From positions 372,001 to 436,000 of the forward strand of contig NZ_PTPZ01000001.1 in assembly GCF_002943105.1 (NCBI RefSeq): 64,000 nucleotides of DNA, read 5' to 3'. The notes under the pieces are model-generated. The model ran no database searches, was not told where the DNA came from, and saw only the letters and a program-made list of their open reading frames with translations. Source of the DNA: Cloacibacterium normanense. GTDB taxonomy: Bacteria; Bacteroidota; Bacteroidia; Flavobacteriales; Weeksellaceae. Below, piece by piece: positions 53,721 to 61,172 of the stretch; the first letter of the stretch is position 1, and the number at the start of each line of letters is the position of its first letter. The position numbers were made by a program, and so were the translations under genes.

Positions 53721-53806
53721 AGATGGCGCGGATTTCTAATCCAACGGCGCGGATTTGTAATCCGTGACTTTTTATATTTTAATTAAATTTGTTAGAAACT
53801 AAATAA
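53721..53806 (+). repeat. Truncated array repeat with doubled hairpin box, copy 8
   Basis: The GGCGCGGATTT-TAATCC box occurs twice in tandem (53725 and 53745), followed by the AT-rich middle as far as GTTAGAAACTAAATAAC. Confidence 0.75.
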
Positions 53807-53823
53807 CCCAAGCACTTCTAAAT

Positions 53824-54711
53824 ATGAAATCATATTTCAATTATTTTCTAATTCTAATACTTCTTTCTTTAATCATTATTTCTTGTAACACAAGGGAGAA
53901 AAATTACATTACTTATTATAATAAAGTAAATGAGATTGATAGCATCTACAGAATTGCTCAAAGACCTAAATTAGCAATAAAAAAATTCAGAAAATTATTT
54001 AAGGAGTTTCCACCTAAAAATCAAGAGAGAATAGAAGAATTTGAAAATTATATTTATTTGAGTGATAAGTATCAAGAAAATTTCGGGGGTAAAAAAAATC
54101 TGTACAAGTTTATTACTTTAATTGCACCTTATAGAAACGCTTATCAAGAGCATTTACCCTTATTTAAAAAATATGGAATAGACAGTTTAGAAGCAGCTTA
54201 TAAAACAGATTTATGGGTGAGGTCAAGAGAAAAAGTATTAATGGATTCTATTACAACTCTTTTTATACGTGATCAAGAAGGAAAACGTTTAGATGTAAAT
54301 ATAAGTGCTAGAAATGATTTAAAAAATGCGAAACTTATGAAGTGGATATTTGATAATTATGGATATCCTTCTTTACAAAAAGTGGGTATTTTTGGGAATG
54401 ATGATGTCTTTTTACCAATGAGTACCTTTTTTAGTCACATGTCGGCTTCGCAAGATTATCCTTATTTTGAAAAAAAATTAAAAAGATATTTAGAGATGGG
54501 GGACTGTACACCACGTGAATATTCAACGATGGTAGACCGCTATCATTTACAAGTTTTAAAAGACAAAATGCTCTATGGTTCTTATATTGGAATAGATGGA
54601 ATTTCTGATACAATTCAAGTGAATAAAAATCGTAAAAGTGTAGGTTTACCTTCATTAAAACACAATAATATAATTACAAAAGACTTTTTAAAAAAAATAA
54701 ATAAAAATTAA
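53824..54711 (+). CDS. Lipoprotein, DUF6624-like
   Basis: 295 residues with a lipobox (LLSLIIISC, Cys about residue 21). The C-terminal half has DLKNAKLMKWIFDNYGYPSLQKVG followed by FFSHMSASQDYPYFEKKLKRYLE and a D-TPREYSTMVDRYHL segment. This order (N-x3-L, GYPS-VG, H-x-Q-x-F-x-K-L) resembles DUF6624. Function unknown, probably facing the periplasm. Last gene of the repeat-separated array. Confidence 0.7.
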   Translation: MKSYFNYFLILILLSLIIISCNTREKNYITYYNKVNEIDSIYRIAQRPKLAIKKFRKLFKEFPPKNQERIEEFENYIYLSDKYQENFGGKKNLYKFITLIAPYRNAYQEHLPLFKKYGIDSLEAAYKTDLWVRSREKVLMDSITTLFIRDQEGKRLDVNISARNDLKNAKLMKWIFDNYGYPSLQKVGIFGNDDVFLPMSTFFSHMSASQDYPYFEKKLKRYLEMGDCTPREYSTMVDRYHLQVLKDKMLYGSYIGIDGISDTIQVNKNRKSVGLPSLKHNNIITKDFLKKINKN

Positions 54712-54713
54712 AA

Positions 54714-54780
54714 CCCCGATGTCTCAGATTTCTTATCCTTGAGTACAGACCAGATGGCGCGGATTTCTAATCCGTGACCT
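54714..54780 (+). repeat. Truncated array repeat, copy 9 (two boxes)
   Basis: Two hairpin boxes (CCCCGATGTCTCAGATTTC and AGATGGCGCGGATTTC...TCCGTGACC), no downstream inverted arms. Confidence 0.7.
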
Positions 54781-55471
54781 TTAAACTCACTAAAACATAC
54801 AGTTCATAATAACTCCGTCAAGGTTTCAAAACCACCGCTGTCCGCAGCAAGTAACATAATGAACATTATACGCACTGCCTAGCTACAGAGAGCTGTCTCC
54901 ACCCAGCCAGCCCTGAGCCTGCCGAAGGGTTACGCCATCATCCCTGCATAGTCCCTATAATGTGGCATTATGTTAAATGCTTTCCTTGCAACAGGCGCAG
55001 CCTTTATGCGCTAAACTTTGCAGCCGCTCGATAGGTTATAATTTAGAAGAGCAGACAAATAAAGAAGACCTTCAAATCCCCGCCAAAGCTTGGGAGTAAT
55101 ACCCTGAGCGAAGCCGAAGGGCACAGTAATGATGCACTCGCTGAGGTTCTTCCTATACCTCCAGCAAACCTCTGTCAGATAAAATCTTGGTCAAAATAAA
55201 AAGATTTTTCGTGCCATCGGTCAGCTTTCGGTATCGCGCACAGCCGTATTCAGTCCGAAAAAAATCAGTTTTTGCCCACCGCTCAATTTTTTCAGCTGGC
55301 TCAATGCATACGAGTAGTATTCATTTATTTTCAGAGGAGTATTCAGTGGCCACCTGAAAAAGCCAACAAAAAACTATTTTTTCCAGCCTTCACACCGCTG
55401 TCTTTTCCACCGCTTTTTCCAGTTTAGTAATCATCTTGGCTCTCGGCTCTAGTATCTCGCTTCAATAAGCA
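54781..55471. other. GC-richer decayed stretch without an intact gene
   Basis: Base composition is clearly higher in GC than its flanks. Two related palindromes face each other: TAACATAATGAACATTATA (54852-54870) and TATAATGTGGCATTATGTTA (54956-54975). Reverse-strand fragments such as AKMITKLEKAVEK and KSGGKDSG near 55390-55440 echo the intact small protein at 55472-55666, suggesting a degraded second copy. Also holds cctgagc/gccgaaggg dispersed-repeat words at 54910 and 55100. Confidence 0.5.
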
Positions 55472-55666
55472 TCATTTCTGCGCGAACTGGTCTCCCCATT
55501 TTGCCACTACTTTCCCATGTTCCTCCAGTACATAATCAGCTTTCATTACACGGAAGTAGGTCCGTTTCATTGCAGCTTTATATGCACTTCCGTCACCGCG
55601 CACAGTCGTATGTCGTTGCTTCGTCCCTCGCACCGCCACACCACTGTCTTTGCCATTCCTTCCCAT
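55472..55666 (-). CDS. Small basic hypothetical protein
   Basis: 64 residues, basic, starting MGRNGKDSGVAVRG and ending VVAKWGDQFAQK. Natural-looking composition and a start 42 bp from the divergent ASCH-like gene support it. No family recognised. A degraded echo of its start follows downstream. GC content is above the island average. Confidence 0.4.
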   Translation of the reverse strand: MGRNGKDSGVAVRGTKQRHTTVRGDGSAYKAAMKRTYFRVMKADYVLEEHGKVVAKWGDQFAQK

Positions 55667-55708
55667 TGGTCGAGTTTTCGTATATTAGTAGAAATTAATA
55701 ACGATACT

Positions 55709-56236
55709 ATGAAAGAAAATTATCAACTTCAGCATCTAATCGATAAGCTGGGGTTAACCAAAGACGACTATCTCTTTTTGACCATCAAAACGGTCTATTT
55801 GTACCACATGAAATCAGGTGAAAAAACAGTGGAATATCGAGACCCAAGTGATTTTATTTTCTCACGTTTGTATGATGATTACTCCAAAAATAATTTTTCA
55901 AAACCTAAGAAATATTCACATATACTTTTTCAGGCAGGTTATAATCCAGACAGCCCACGAATGTTAGTAGAACTGAAAGGCTGGAGTCATAAAGGTCAAA
56001 ATCATCCAGAAAATCTGGACACCAGAGGTCACGATATTGATGATTGGTGTGTAAATCTTGTTTTAGGCAAAATACTCTACGAGAATTTAGATATGTCAAG
56101 AGAAGTAGAGTATAACAAGAGAGAAGAAAGAGAATCTGGCCAACCAAGAAAATCTGCAAAATCAAAAGCAGCTTTAAAATCAAAACTTTCTAATCGCAGG
56201 TCAAAAATTAGCGGTTCGGTTACCAGAAAAAAATAA
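55709..56236 (+). CDS. ASCH/PUA-like domain protein
   Basis: 175 residues from the ATG at 55709; the longer upstream frame overlaps the divergent gene and lacks plausible sequence. The core LTIKTVYLYHMKSGEKTVEYRD plus KYSHILFQAGYNPDSPRMLVELKG resembles the ASCH fold, where SGEKTVE-R is the conserved helix and the following strand holds Y/F-Q-GY. A very basic Ser/Arg/Lys tail (KSAKSKAALKSKLSNRRSK) suggests nucleic-acid binding. Role in RNA or modified-base recognition is inferred. Confidence 0.65.
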   Translation: MKENYQLQHLIDKLGLTKDDYLFLTIKTVYLYHMKSGEKTVEYRDPSDFIFSRLYDDYSKNNFSKPKKYSHILFQAGYNPDSPRMLVELKGWSHKGQNHPENLDTRGHDIDDWCVNLVLGKILYENLDMSREVEYNKREERESGQPRKSAKSKAALKSKLSNRRSKISGSVTRKK

Positions 56237-56300
56237 AAAAAAAGAAAGTAAAGGTATACGCTCGGGAAAAATGCGCTGTCAATATCTAGCCCATAAAGGG

Positions 56301-56358
56301 TTTTTTGAAAAAACTATGTGCGTGTAAAGCAAAAAACGCCCATAGTTTTTTCAAAAAA
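56301..56358. repeat. Large perfect inverted repeat
   Basis: Arms TTTTTTGAAAAAACTATG (56301-56318) and CATAGTTTTTTCAAAAAA (56341-56358), perfect over 18 bp, with a 22-nt loop that can pair GCGT with ACGC. Confidence 0.85.
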
Positions 56359-56438
56359 ATATTGCATCGCATTTTCCCTCCATTTGAATAGAGCACTTTC
56401 TTTTTTTTCCTTTTTTTTCTTTTAAAAATTTTCCTGCG

Positions 56439-56490
56439 AAGCATAACTTTTAAATCCCAAGTTATGCTTAAAAACAAAGTACGTACGTAC
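56439..56490. promoter_or_regulatory. Hairpin covering a start codon plus 12-bp palindrome
   Basis: AAGCATAACTT (56439-56449) pairs perfectly with AAGTTATGCTT (56459-56469); the right arm contains the ATG at 56464. It is followed by the self-complementary GTACGTACGTAC (56479-56490). It could hide the start codon or form part of an origin. Confidence 0.55.
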
Positions 56491-56889
56491 TCCGTACACC
56501 AAGACGCGCCGAAAATGGCAATTTTCATTCTCAACCGTGGCAGAAATGCAGGAAAACCGCTTCGCCAACCGTGCCCCAACTGTTTTATCATCTATTGCAA
56601 AGACGAAAAAGACATGGAGAACCACTACTGGACGTTCTTCACCCTTTGGAAAAATGGATTTTTCCACCCATATCTTTGCGGAAGCGTGATAGACATGCTC
56701 AGAATGTCAGATTTCAAGAAACTGCTCCAGAACTGGATTCAACCCAGCATCGAAAAAAACGAACAGGAACCCGGACTCATTGAAAGATTGATTGAAATCG
56801 ACAATCTAGAACGCAATTACGCCAGACAAGCGAAGCTCTTAAATGATCTTCGAGCGACTTTGGTGAAAAAATTCTACCAAGTGCTCTAA
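56464..56889 (+). CDS. DUF6943-like protein
   Basis: 141 residues. FILNRGRNAGKPLRQPCPNCF followed by FFTLWKNGFFHPYLCGSVI matches my memory of DUF6943, a small family found in Bacteroidota integrative elements. Function unknown. The cysteines CPNC might bind metal. The first ATG (56464) lies in a hairpin; the ATG at 56515 (MAIFIL) is an alternative start that would remove 17 residues. A terminator follows. Confidence 0.7.
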   Translation: MLKNKVRTYSVHQDAPKMAIFILNRGRNAGKPLRQPCPNCFIIYCKDEKDMENHYWTFFTLWKNGFFHPYLCGSVIDMLRMSDFKKLLQNWIQPSIEKNEQEPGLIERLIEIDNLERNYARQAKLLNDLRATLVKKFYQVL

Positions 56890-56893
56890 TAGA

Positions 56894-56927
56894 AAAAGCC
56901 TCTCCAGCTCGGAGAGGCTCTTTTTTG
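56894..56927. terminator. Bidirectional-type terminator
   Basis: Stem AGCCTCTCC/GGAGAGGCT (56895-56903, 56909-56917), loop AGCTC, then a T-run, with an A-run before it. Lies between the convergent DUF6943-like gene and the minus-strand module. Confidence 0.85.
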
Positions 56928-56943
56928 CCAGTTAGTCACCACA

Positions 56944-57135
56944 CTAAGTTTTTGGCTTTTTTTTCATCATTTGGAGTAATCTCTTAACCAAAAGTGTTGC
57001 TACAAAACTCGAGACACCGCCCAAAAATCCTAAAATAATCGTCTTCAAAATATCTTCCGCTTGTAGATTCACAAATATACTTAAAACCGTCCCAAATGCA
57101 GTGCTAAATTTTGTTGAGTTATCCACGTAATTCAC
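56944..57135 (-). CDS. Small membrane protein, holin-like layout
   Basis: 63 residues: one or two hydrophobic segments (FSTAFGTVLSIFVNL; IILGFLGGVSSFVATLLV) and a basic tail (KRLLQMMKKKPKT). Charge and length resemble small phage holins, but so do many membrane peptides. Last gene of a four-gene minus-strand cluster at the right end of the island. Confidence 0.55.
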   Translation of the reverse strand: MNYVDNSTKFSTAFGTVLSIFVNLQAEDILKTIILGFLGGVSSFVATLLVKRLLQMMKKKPKT

Positions 57136-57175
57136 AGCAAATCAGTATAAAATGAATGCTCACTGACCCAAATTG

Positions 57176-57388
57176 CTACTCATCACGATAAACTGCAGCT
57201 TGACTGACTGCCGAAGCAATGCCACCAGCAACTGCCAAATATCCCGAAACAGAAACCACCAAAGCAGGAAGCGAAACAGGAGCCGTGGCGATAACACCGC
57301 TAACAGCCGTTAAGGCCAAACCAATATTTCTAAGCTTTCGGAAAAACTTCGGCGTAGGTTCTTGAATCCTTTGTACTAATTTTTTCAT
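57176..57388 (-). CDS. Small membrane protein
   Basis: 70 residues: basic start (MKKLVQRIQEPTPKFFRKLR) and two glycine/alanine-rich hydrophobic segments (NIGLALTAVSGVIATAPVSL; LVVSVSGYLAVAGGIASAVS). Its ATG overlaps the stop of the DUF5675 gene (57385-57388), so the two are translationally coupled. No function known; holin-like by layout only. Confidence 0.65.
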   Translation of the reverse strand: MKKLVQRIQEPTPKFFRKLRNIGLALTAVSGVIATAPVSLPALVVSVSGYLAVAGGIASAVSQAAVYRDE

Positions 57389-57795
57389 AATGTTTTATTT
57401 TTTTGGGTAACAATGAGTTCTACTACAAAACCACTCTCCAGATAGGGGAAAACCAATTTTTTAAGCTTCTCAAAAGCCTTCCTCGATTCATTTCCTCTAC
57501 CTTCTCCCGTAAGTTGTGTTACAGGAGCAATGCAACCATTCAGTTCCTTTAAAGCGATATTCGCTGGGTGAATCAGAATGAATGTTCTATTCTTCACATT
57601 GGTCAACTCCAAATGCCACTTGAATTTGGCACTGAAACGCTTTCGGATTTTGTATTTTCCCTCTGGAATACACGAAATTCTTTTCTGATTATTTCGCCAA
57701 GGCAATTCTATTGTTTTACAAATTTCTTTGCCTTCAAAGCTCAAAACGCCATTCGTTCCTTCGGGAAAATACATCCTTTCCAATAAGATTTCCAT
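57385..57795 (-). CDS. DUF5675 family protein
   Basis: 136 residues. LERMYFPEGTNGVLSFEG, then SCIPEGKYKIRKRFS, then ILIHPANIALKELNGCIAPVTQ, the DUF5675 core. The H-x-N...GC arrangement recalls L,D-transpeptidase-like active sites (His followed by Gly-Cys), so a cell-wall or peptide-modifying enzyme is possible; this is inference. It lies 8 bp from the 252-residue protein gene and overlaps the small membrane protein gene. Confidence 0.8.
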   Translation of the reverse strand: MEILLERMYFPEGTNGVLSFEGKEICKTIELPWRNNQKRISCIPEGKYKIRKRFSAKFKWHLELTNVKNRTFILIHPANIALKELNGCIAPVTQLTGEGRGNESRKAFEKLKKLVFPYLESGFVVELIVTQKNKTL

Positions 57796-57803
57796 GAAAA
57801 ATT

Positions 57804-58562
57804 TTATACTGGAGAATCAACTTTCACAATCGACAAAGCGTTGAAAGCTCCGTTTTTCAATGGGTATTTTTCACCATTCACATCTTGGAAGAACTCTACT
57901 CCTAAAAATAGGAAAATAGGGTGAGGACTGTTCGGAGTCAATTCATTATCCAAAATGAATTCATCAGTCGCCGTTTCATTCCAGTTTTGAATCGCAGATT
58001 CATTCATCTGTGTTTCAAAAACACCGTTTTCAAAATCCACAGCAGCTGCAGCAGTTACAATTCTGAAATGAGTAGTTCCACCCGGTGCAGCAATCATCAC
58101 TGTTGGAACAAAAGCTGGAATGTTCACCTGACATAAACCGCTGGTTCTGGTAATATCTACCGTTTTCGGTGCGAATAGGGTATTCCCTAACTTTCCGTTG
58201 ATATTAAAGTCAAAACCATCTAAAAGGATAGCCTCTCCGTCAATAACGTTACGGGCACCTCTAGGGTTTACTTGGTCCATTTGGATAACCTTTACCATTT
58301 GTTTCGTCAGTCTGCTTACCATTCTGGAATCAGAAGCTCTTAACAGAAGCGGACGAACCGCATTTCTGAGCACCTTTCCAGAATTCCCAGCTCTCCCAAA
58401 TTCTGAACCGTTTTCTCTGGTTCTCTGGAAAGTAGGATCATTTTTAATTCTCTCTGCAGAAACGCCACCTTTCTCTCTCGCCAAATAACCATCTTTTGAC
58501 TTATAGAAAGTGATGCCACCAATAGTGCCATCTAACTTGATAATACTTTTTTGTCTTGCCAT
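57804..58562 (-). CDS. Conserved 252-residue protein of a Bacteroidota island module
   Basis: The N-terminal segment IKLDGTIGGITFYKSKDGYL followed by a Gly/Arg-rich helix (ENGSEFGRAGNSGKVLRNAV) resembles the start of DUF6266-type proteins that I recall from Bacteroidota mobile regions. The C-terminal half is beta-rich (TTHFRIVTAAAAVDFENGVF; HPIFLFLGVEFFQDVNGE). No signal peptide. First gene of the minus-strand module with DUF5675 and two small membrane proteins. A structural (shell or appendage) role is conceivable but unproven. Confidence 0.7.
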   Translation of the reverse strand: MARQKSIIKLDGTIGGITFYKSKDGYLAREKGGVSAERIKNDPTFQRTRENGSEFGRAGNSGKVLRNAVRPLLLRASDSRMVSRLTKQMVKVIQMDQVNPRGARNVIDGEAILLDGFDFNINGKLGNTLFAPKTVDITRTSGLCQVNIPAFVPTVMIAAPGGTTHFRIVTAAAAVDFENGVFETQMNESAIQNWNETATDEFILDNELTPNSPHPIFLFLGVEFFQDVNGEKYPLKNGAFNALSIVKVDSPV

Positions 58563-58790
58563 TTTTTTACTTTTTACTAGATTTATTTTTCAGATGATGA
58601 GGTTCACCTGTTCAAACCTTCGCGAATTCACATGACAAAATTTGAGATTTTTCAGCCAATAAAAAAGCTCGCATTGTTCAATATGTCACTATCTGTCATA
58701 AATGTCTTACAATAGTCTAAATGTCTTTAAAAAAAAATCTTACCTTGCATATGCTTAAGGGATACTCCTAGTCAAAGGCATAGATAGTGT
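58563..58790. other. Divergent intergenic region at the right end module
   Basis: AT-rich, contains repeated ATGTCA/TGTCATAAATGTCTT words (58683-58725) that may be regulator or integrase sites. No gene. Confidence 0.4.
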
Positions 58791-58988
58791 ATGAAAAAGC
58801 CATTAAATAGATTATGCATCTATCCAAAAGATATACAAAGAATAACAGGTAAAAGTTATCGCCAAAGTATCAGATTGATGCACAAGATTAAGGCAGACCT
58901 CAATAAGTCTCATAACGAGTTCCTTACTATTGAAGAGTTCTGCAATTACACTGGGATTAAATATGAACAAGTGGTTCAATTCATTTGA
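58791..58988 (+). CDS. Small HTH-like protein at the right end of the island
   Basis: 65 residues: YPKDIQRITGKSYRQSIRLMHKIKADL then FLTIEEFCNYTGIKYEQVV, two helix-turn-helix-like units similar to excisionase or copy-control proteins. It is 230 bp from attR and reads toward it. I recall near-identical small proteins in other Chryseobacterium-type islands, but cannot confirm. A role in excision directionality or regulation of the divergent module is inferred. Confidence 0.7.
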   Translation: MKKPLNRLCIYPKDIQRITGKSYRQSIRLMHKIKADLNKSHNEFLTIEEFCNYTGIKYEQVVQFI

Positions 58989-59220
58989 ATATGTTTGAAC
59001 ATTTAACTGGACTAAATATTTACCTAAACTTTAATATTAATATATAAAACCAGTTCAAGATTTAGCCTTCTTCTCTTTGATAATCAGCTATTAATCACTA
59101 TATTTGTATTATTAGTTTAGTGAACAAGATTGTATATAACAGAATAGGAGTCTTAAAAGGAGTCACTTGTAAAATTTAAATTATAATATATTGATAATCA
59201 GTATTTAAATTTGTTTTACA
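58989..59220. promoter_or_regulatory. Right end of the island with integrase arm site
   Basis: No gene. GTCTTAAAAGGAGTCACTT (59150-59168) matches the left-end motif at 21681-21699 in 18 of 19 positions and direct orientation. Strongly AT-rich up to attR. Confidence 0.6.
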
Positions 59221-59237
59221 AATCCCTCTTTCTCCGC
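59221..59237. other. attR of the island
   Basis: Exact 17-bp repeat of the tRNA-Ser end (AATCCCTCTTTCTCCGC); no tRNA body precedes it. Confidence 0.9.
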
Positions 59238-59249
59238 TAAGTAAATTAC

Positions 59250-59283
59250 AAACGCTGTAAACGAAAGTTTACAGCGTTTTTTC
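59250..59283 (+). terminator. Displaced original tRNA-Ser terminator
   Basis: Perfect 13-bp stem AAACGCTGTAAAC/GTTTACAGCGTTT with GAAA tetraloop, then T-rich. It lies 12 bp after attR, the distance expected for a tRNA terminator before integration. Confidence 0.85.
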
Positions 59284-59531
59284 TTTTTAATCCTTTTTAT
59301 ACGAAGTCAGGGATTAGAAATCCGTGATTTCAAAAATTCTAACAACTCTTCTGAGGCAAAAGAATAAAAAAAATAAATCACAATGCTGGGCAAAACATCT
59401 CTAAGGTACCTCAGGGACCTAAAAAAACAAAGTCATGTTGATCCATCTCCGTGAAATCTTTTGATAAATGCCAAAAATCGATAACTTCAAAAGTAACTTC
59501 TGCAAAAATTTTACGACTATTTCTAAAAAAA

Positions 59532-61172
59532 ATGAATCTAAAATTGCCTATATTTTTCCTTTTGCTATCACATATTTTTATAAGTTCCCAAATAACGATA
59601 CGGGGTGTTGTAAAAAATGAGGAAAATAAAAATTTTTCATATTGCGCAATAGGAATTAAGGATACTAAGATTGGGGCAATAACTAATGAAAATGGATATT
59701 ATAAAATCACTATTCCAGATGAATTTCAAAATAAAAGCATTGTTTTTAAAGCCGAAGGTTACTTAGAAAAAAATCTTAATCTTGCAGAATTGAAATCTAA
59801 TCCGAATGTATATTTAGAATACAAAATTTCAAATATTCAGGGAGTGATTTTAACGGCCAAAAAATTAAAAGAAAAAACGCTTGGAGAGAAATCTCGCCCT
59901 TTTTTAACTTTTTCAAAAATGTTTGACAGAAATGTTCCAACGATTGAACAAGGAAATATTTTTGACATCTATAAAAAAACAAAATTAAAGTCCTTCAGTT
60001 TTCATATTATTCCAAGTTCAAAATATGAACAGATAATCCTAAAATTAAACATCTATAATGTAAAAAATTCTATACCCTATCAATCAATATTAGATGAAAA
60101 TATCATTTACAAAACCTCTTCAAAAGGTTGGCAAAAAATAGATTTATCAAAGTACAAATTGCTTTTTAATAATTTAGACAAAATTGCCATCACATTACAA
60201 CTAGTAGATTATATCCCTTTGAAAGATACAGATTTTGTATTTGGAATTTCTGCGAAAAAAAAACTATCTAAAAATTTAATGTTTAGATTTCAAAGTCAAT
60301 CTCAGTGGGAGGAAAGTGATGGTTCTTTTCTTACAAATCTTGAAATTGGTTATGATAAGAAAGGAAGTGTTGTTTCGGAGAATAAGAAAAATAAGGAGCA
60401 GGACACAGAAAATGAAATTGAAAACAGACTGATTAGTTTTTATAAGGGAAGAGAAGAAGGTTTAAAAACAATTTATGGCAAAAACCCAAAAGGGAGTTAT
60501 ATTAATCTTGATGATGCTAAAATCTATTATGAAGAATACGGAAACGGAGAACCTTTAATTTTGTTAGAAGGGAATAATGGACTCATTTCAGATTTTTATA
60601 ATCAAATTGCATTTTTCTCAAAACAATATCGTGTTATAGCATTGGACACAAGAGTCCAAGGAAAAAGTTTGGACTTTTCAGAAAAAGACTATGGATATGA
60701 GAAACTGGCAGACGATGTCCTAAAAATAGTAAATCAACTCAACTTGGAAAAAGTAAATATTATAGGCTGGAGTGATGGCGGAATAACAGGTTTAATCTTC
60801 AATGCTAAAAATCCAAATCTTGTCAATAAATTGGTAACCATTGGAGCCAATACCCATCCTAATGGGGTAAAAGAAGAATTATTGTCCTCTATAAAAGAAA
60901 GATATAAAAGTACTAACGACGAAAAGGAAAAAAGGAGATTGAACCTCATGATAAATTATCCAAATATTACAGAGAATGATTTGAAAAAAATAAAAAATCC
61001 CGTTTTAGTAATAGCAGGCGATAATGATGAAATAAAATTAGAGCACACAGAACAAATTGCAAAAATGATTGATGATTCAGAATTAGAGATTATTGAAAAG
61101 AGTACCCATAATGTTCCTTTTGACCAACCTGAAATTCTGAACAAAAGAATTATAAATTTCTTGAAAAAATAA
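59532..61172 (+). CDS. Carboxypeptidase-regulatory-like / alpha-beta hydrolase fusion, secreted
   Basis: 546 residues from the ATG at 59532 (an upstream ATG at 59451 adds 27 basic residues before the signal peptide). Signal peptide MNLKLPIFFLLLSHIFISS, then a CarboxypepD_reg-like domain (ITIRGVVKNEENKNFSYCAI; about 20-100), a beta-rich middle (about 110-300) and a C-terminal alpha/beta hydrolase with nucleophile elbow GWSDGG, acid in AGDNDEI and His in STHNVPFD. The unusual combination suggests an outer-membrane-anchored or periplasmic esterase. First chromosomal gene after attR. Confidence 0.8.
   Translation: MNLKLPIFFLLLSHIFISSQITIRGVVKNEENKNFSYCAIGIKDTKIGAITNENGYYKITIPDEFQNKSIVFKAEGYLEKNLNLAELKSNPNVYLEYKISNIQGVILTAKKLKEKTLGEKSRPFLTFSKMFDRNVPTIEQGNIFDIYKKTKLKSFSFHIIPSSKYEQIILKLNIYNVKNSIPYQSILDENIIYKTSSKGWQKIDLSKYKLLFNNLDKIAITLQLVDYIPLKDTDFVFGISAKKKLSKNLMFRFQSQSQWEESDGSFLTNLEIGYDKKGSVVSENKKNKEQDTENEIENRLISFYKGREEGLKTIYGKNPKGSYINLDDAKIYYEEYGNGEPLILLEGNNGLISDFYNQIAFFSKQYRVIALDTRVQGKSLDFSEKDYGYEKLADDVLKIVNQLNLEKVNIIGWSDGGITGLIFNAKNPNLVNKLVTIGANTHPNGVKEELLSSIKERYKSTNDEKEKRRLNLMINYPNITENDLKKIKNPVLVIAGDNDEIKLEHTEQIAKMIDDSELEIIEKSTHNVPFDQPEILNKRIINFLKK

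Larger units (their letters stand above)
21560..59237. mobile_element. 37.7-kb integrative genomic island in tRNA-Ser
   Basis: It is bounded by an exact 17-bp direct repeat of the tRNA-Ser 3' end (21560-21576 and 59221-59237). An IntDOT-like integrase lies 260 bp inside the left end, with RteC, a HTH protein, a Rep-like protein and a DnaC-like ATPase behind it. Shared 19-bp arm-type motifs sit near both ends (21681 and 59150). Cargo is defence and SOS genes plus an array of secreted-protein cassettes. I see no relaxase, coupling protein or tra genes, so autonomous conjugation is unlikely. Confidence 0.9.

Noticed and set aside
54431-54655. 74-codon reverse frame inside the last lipoprotein gene
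   Set aside because: Antisense to a lipoprotein gene with a convincing lipobox and domain pattern.
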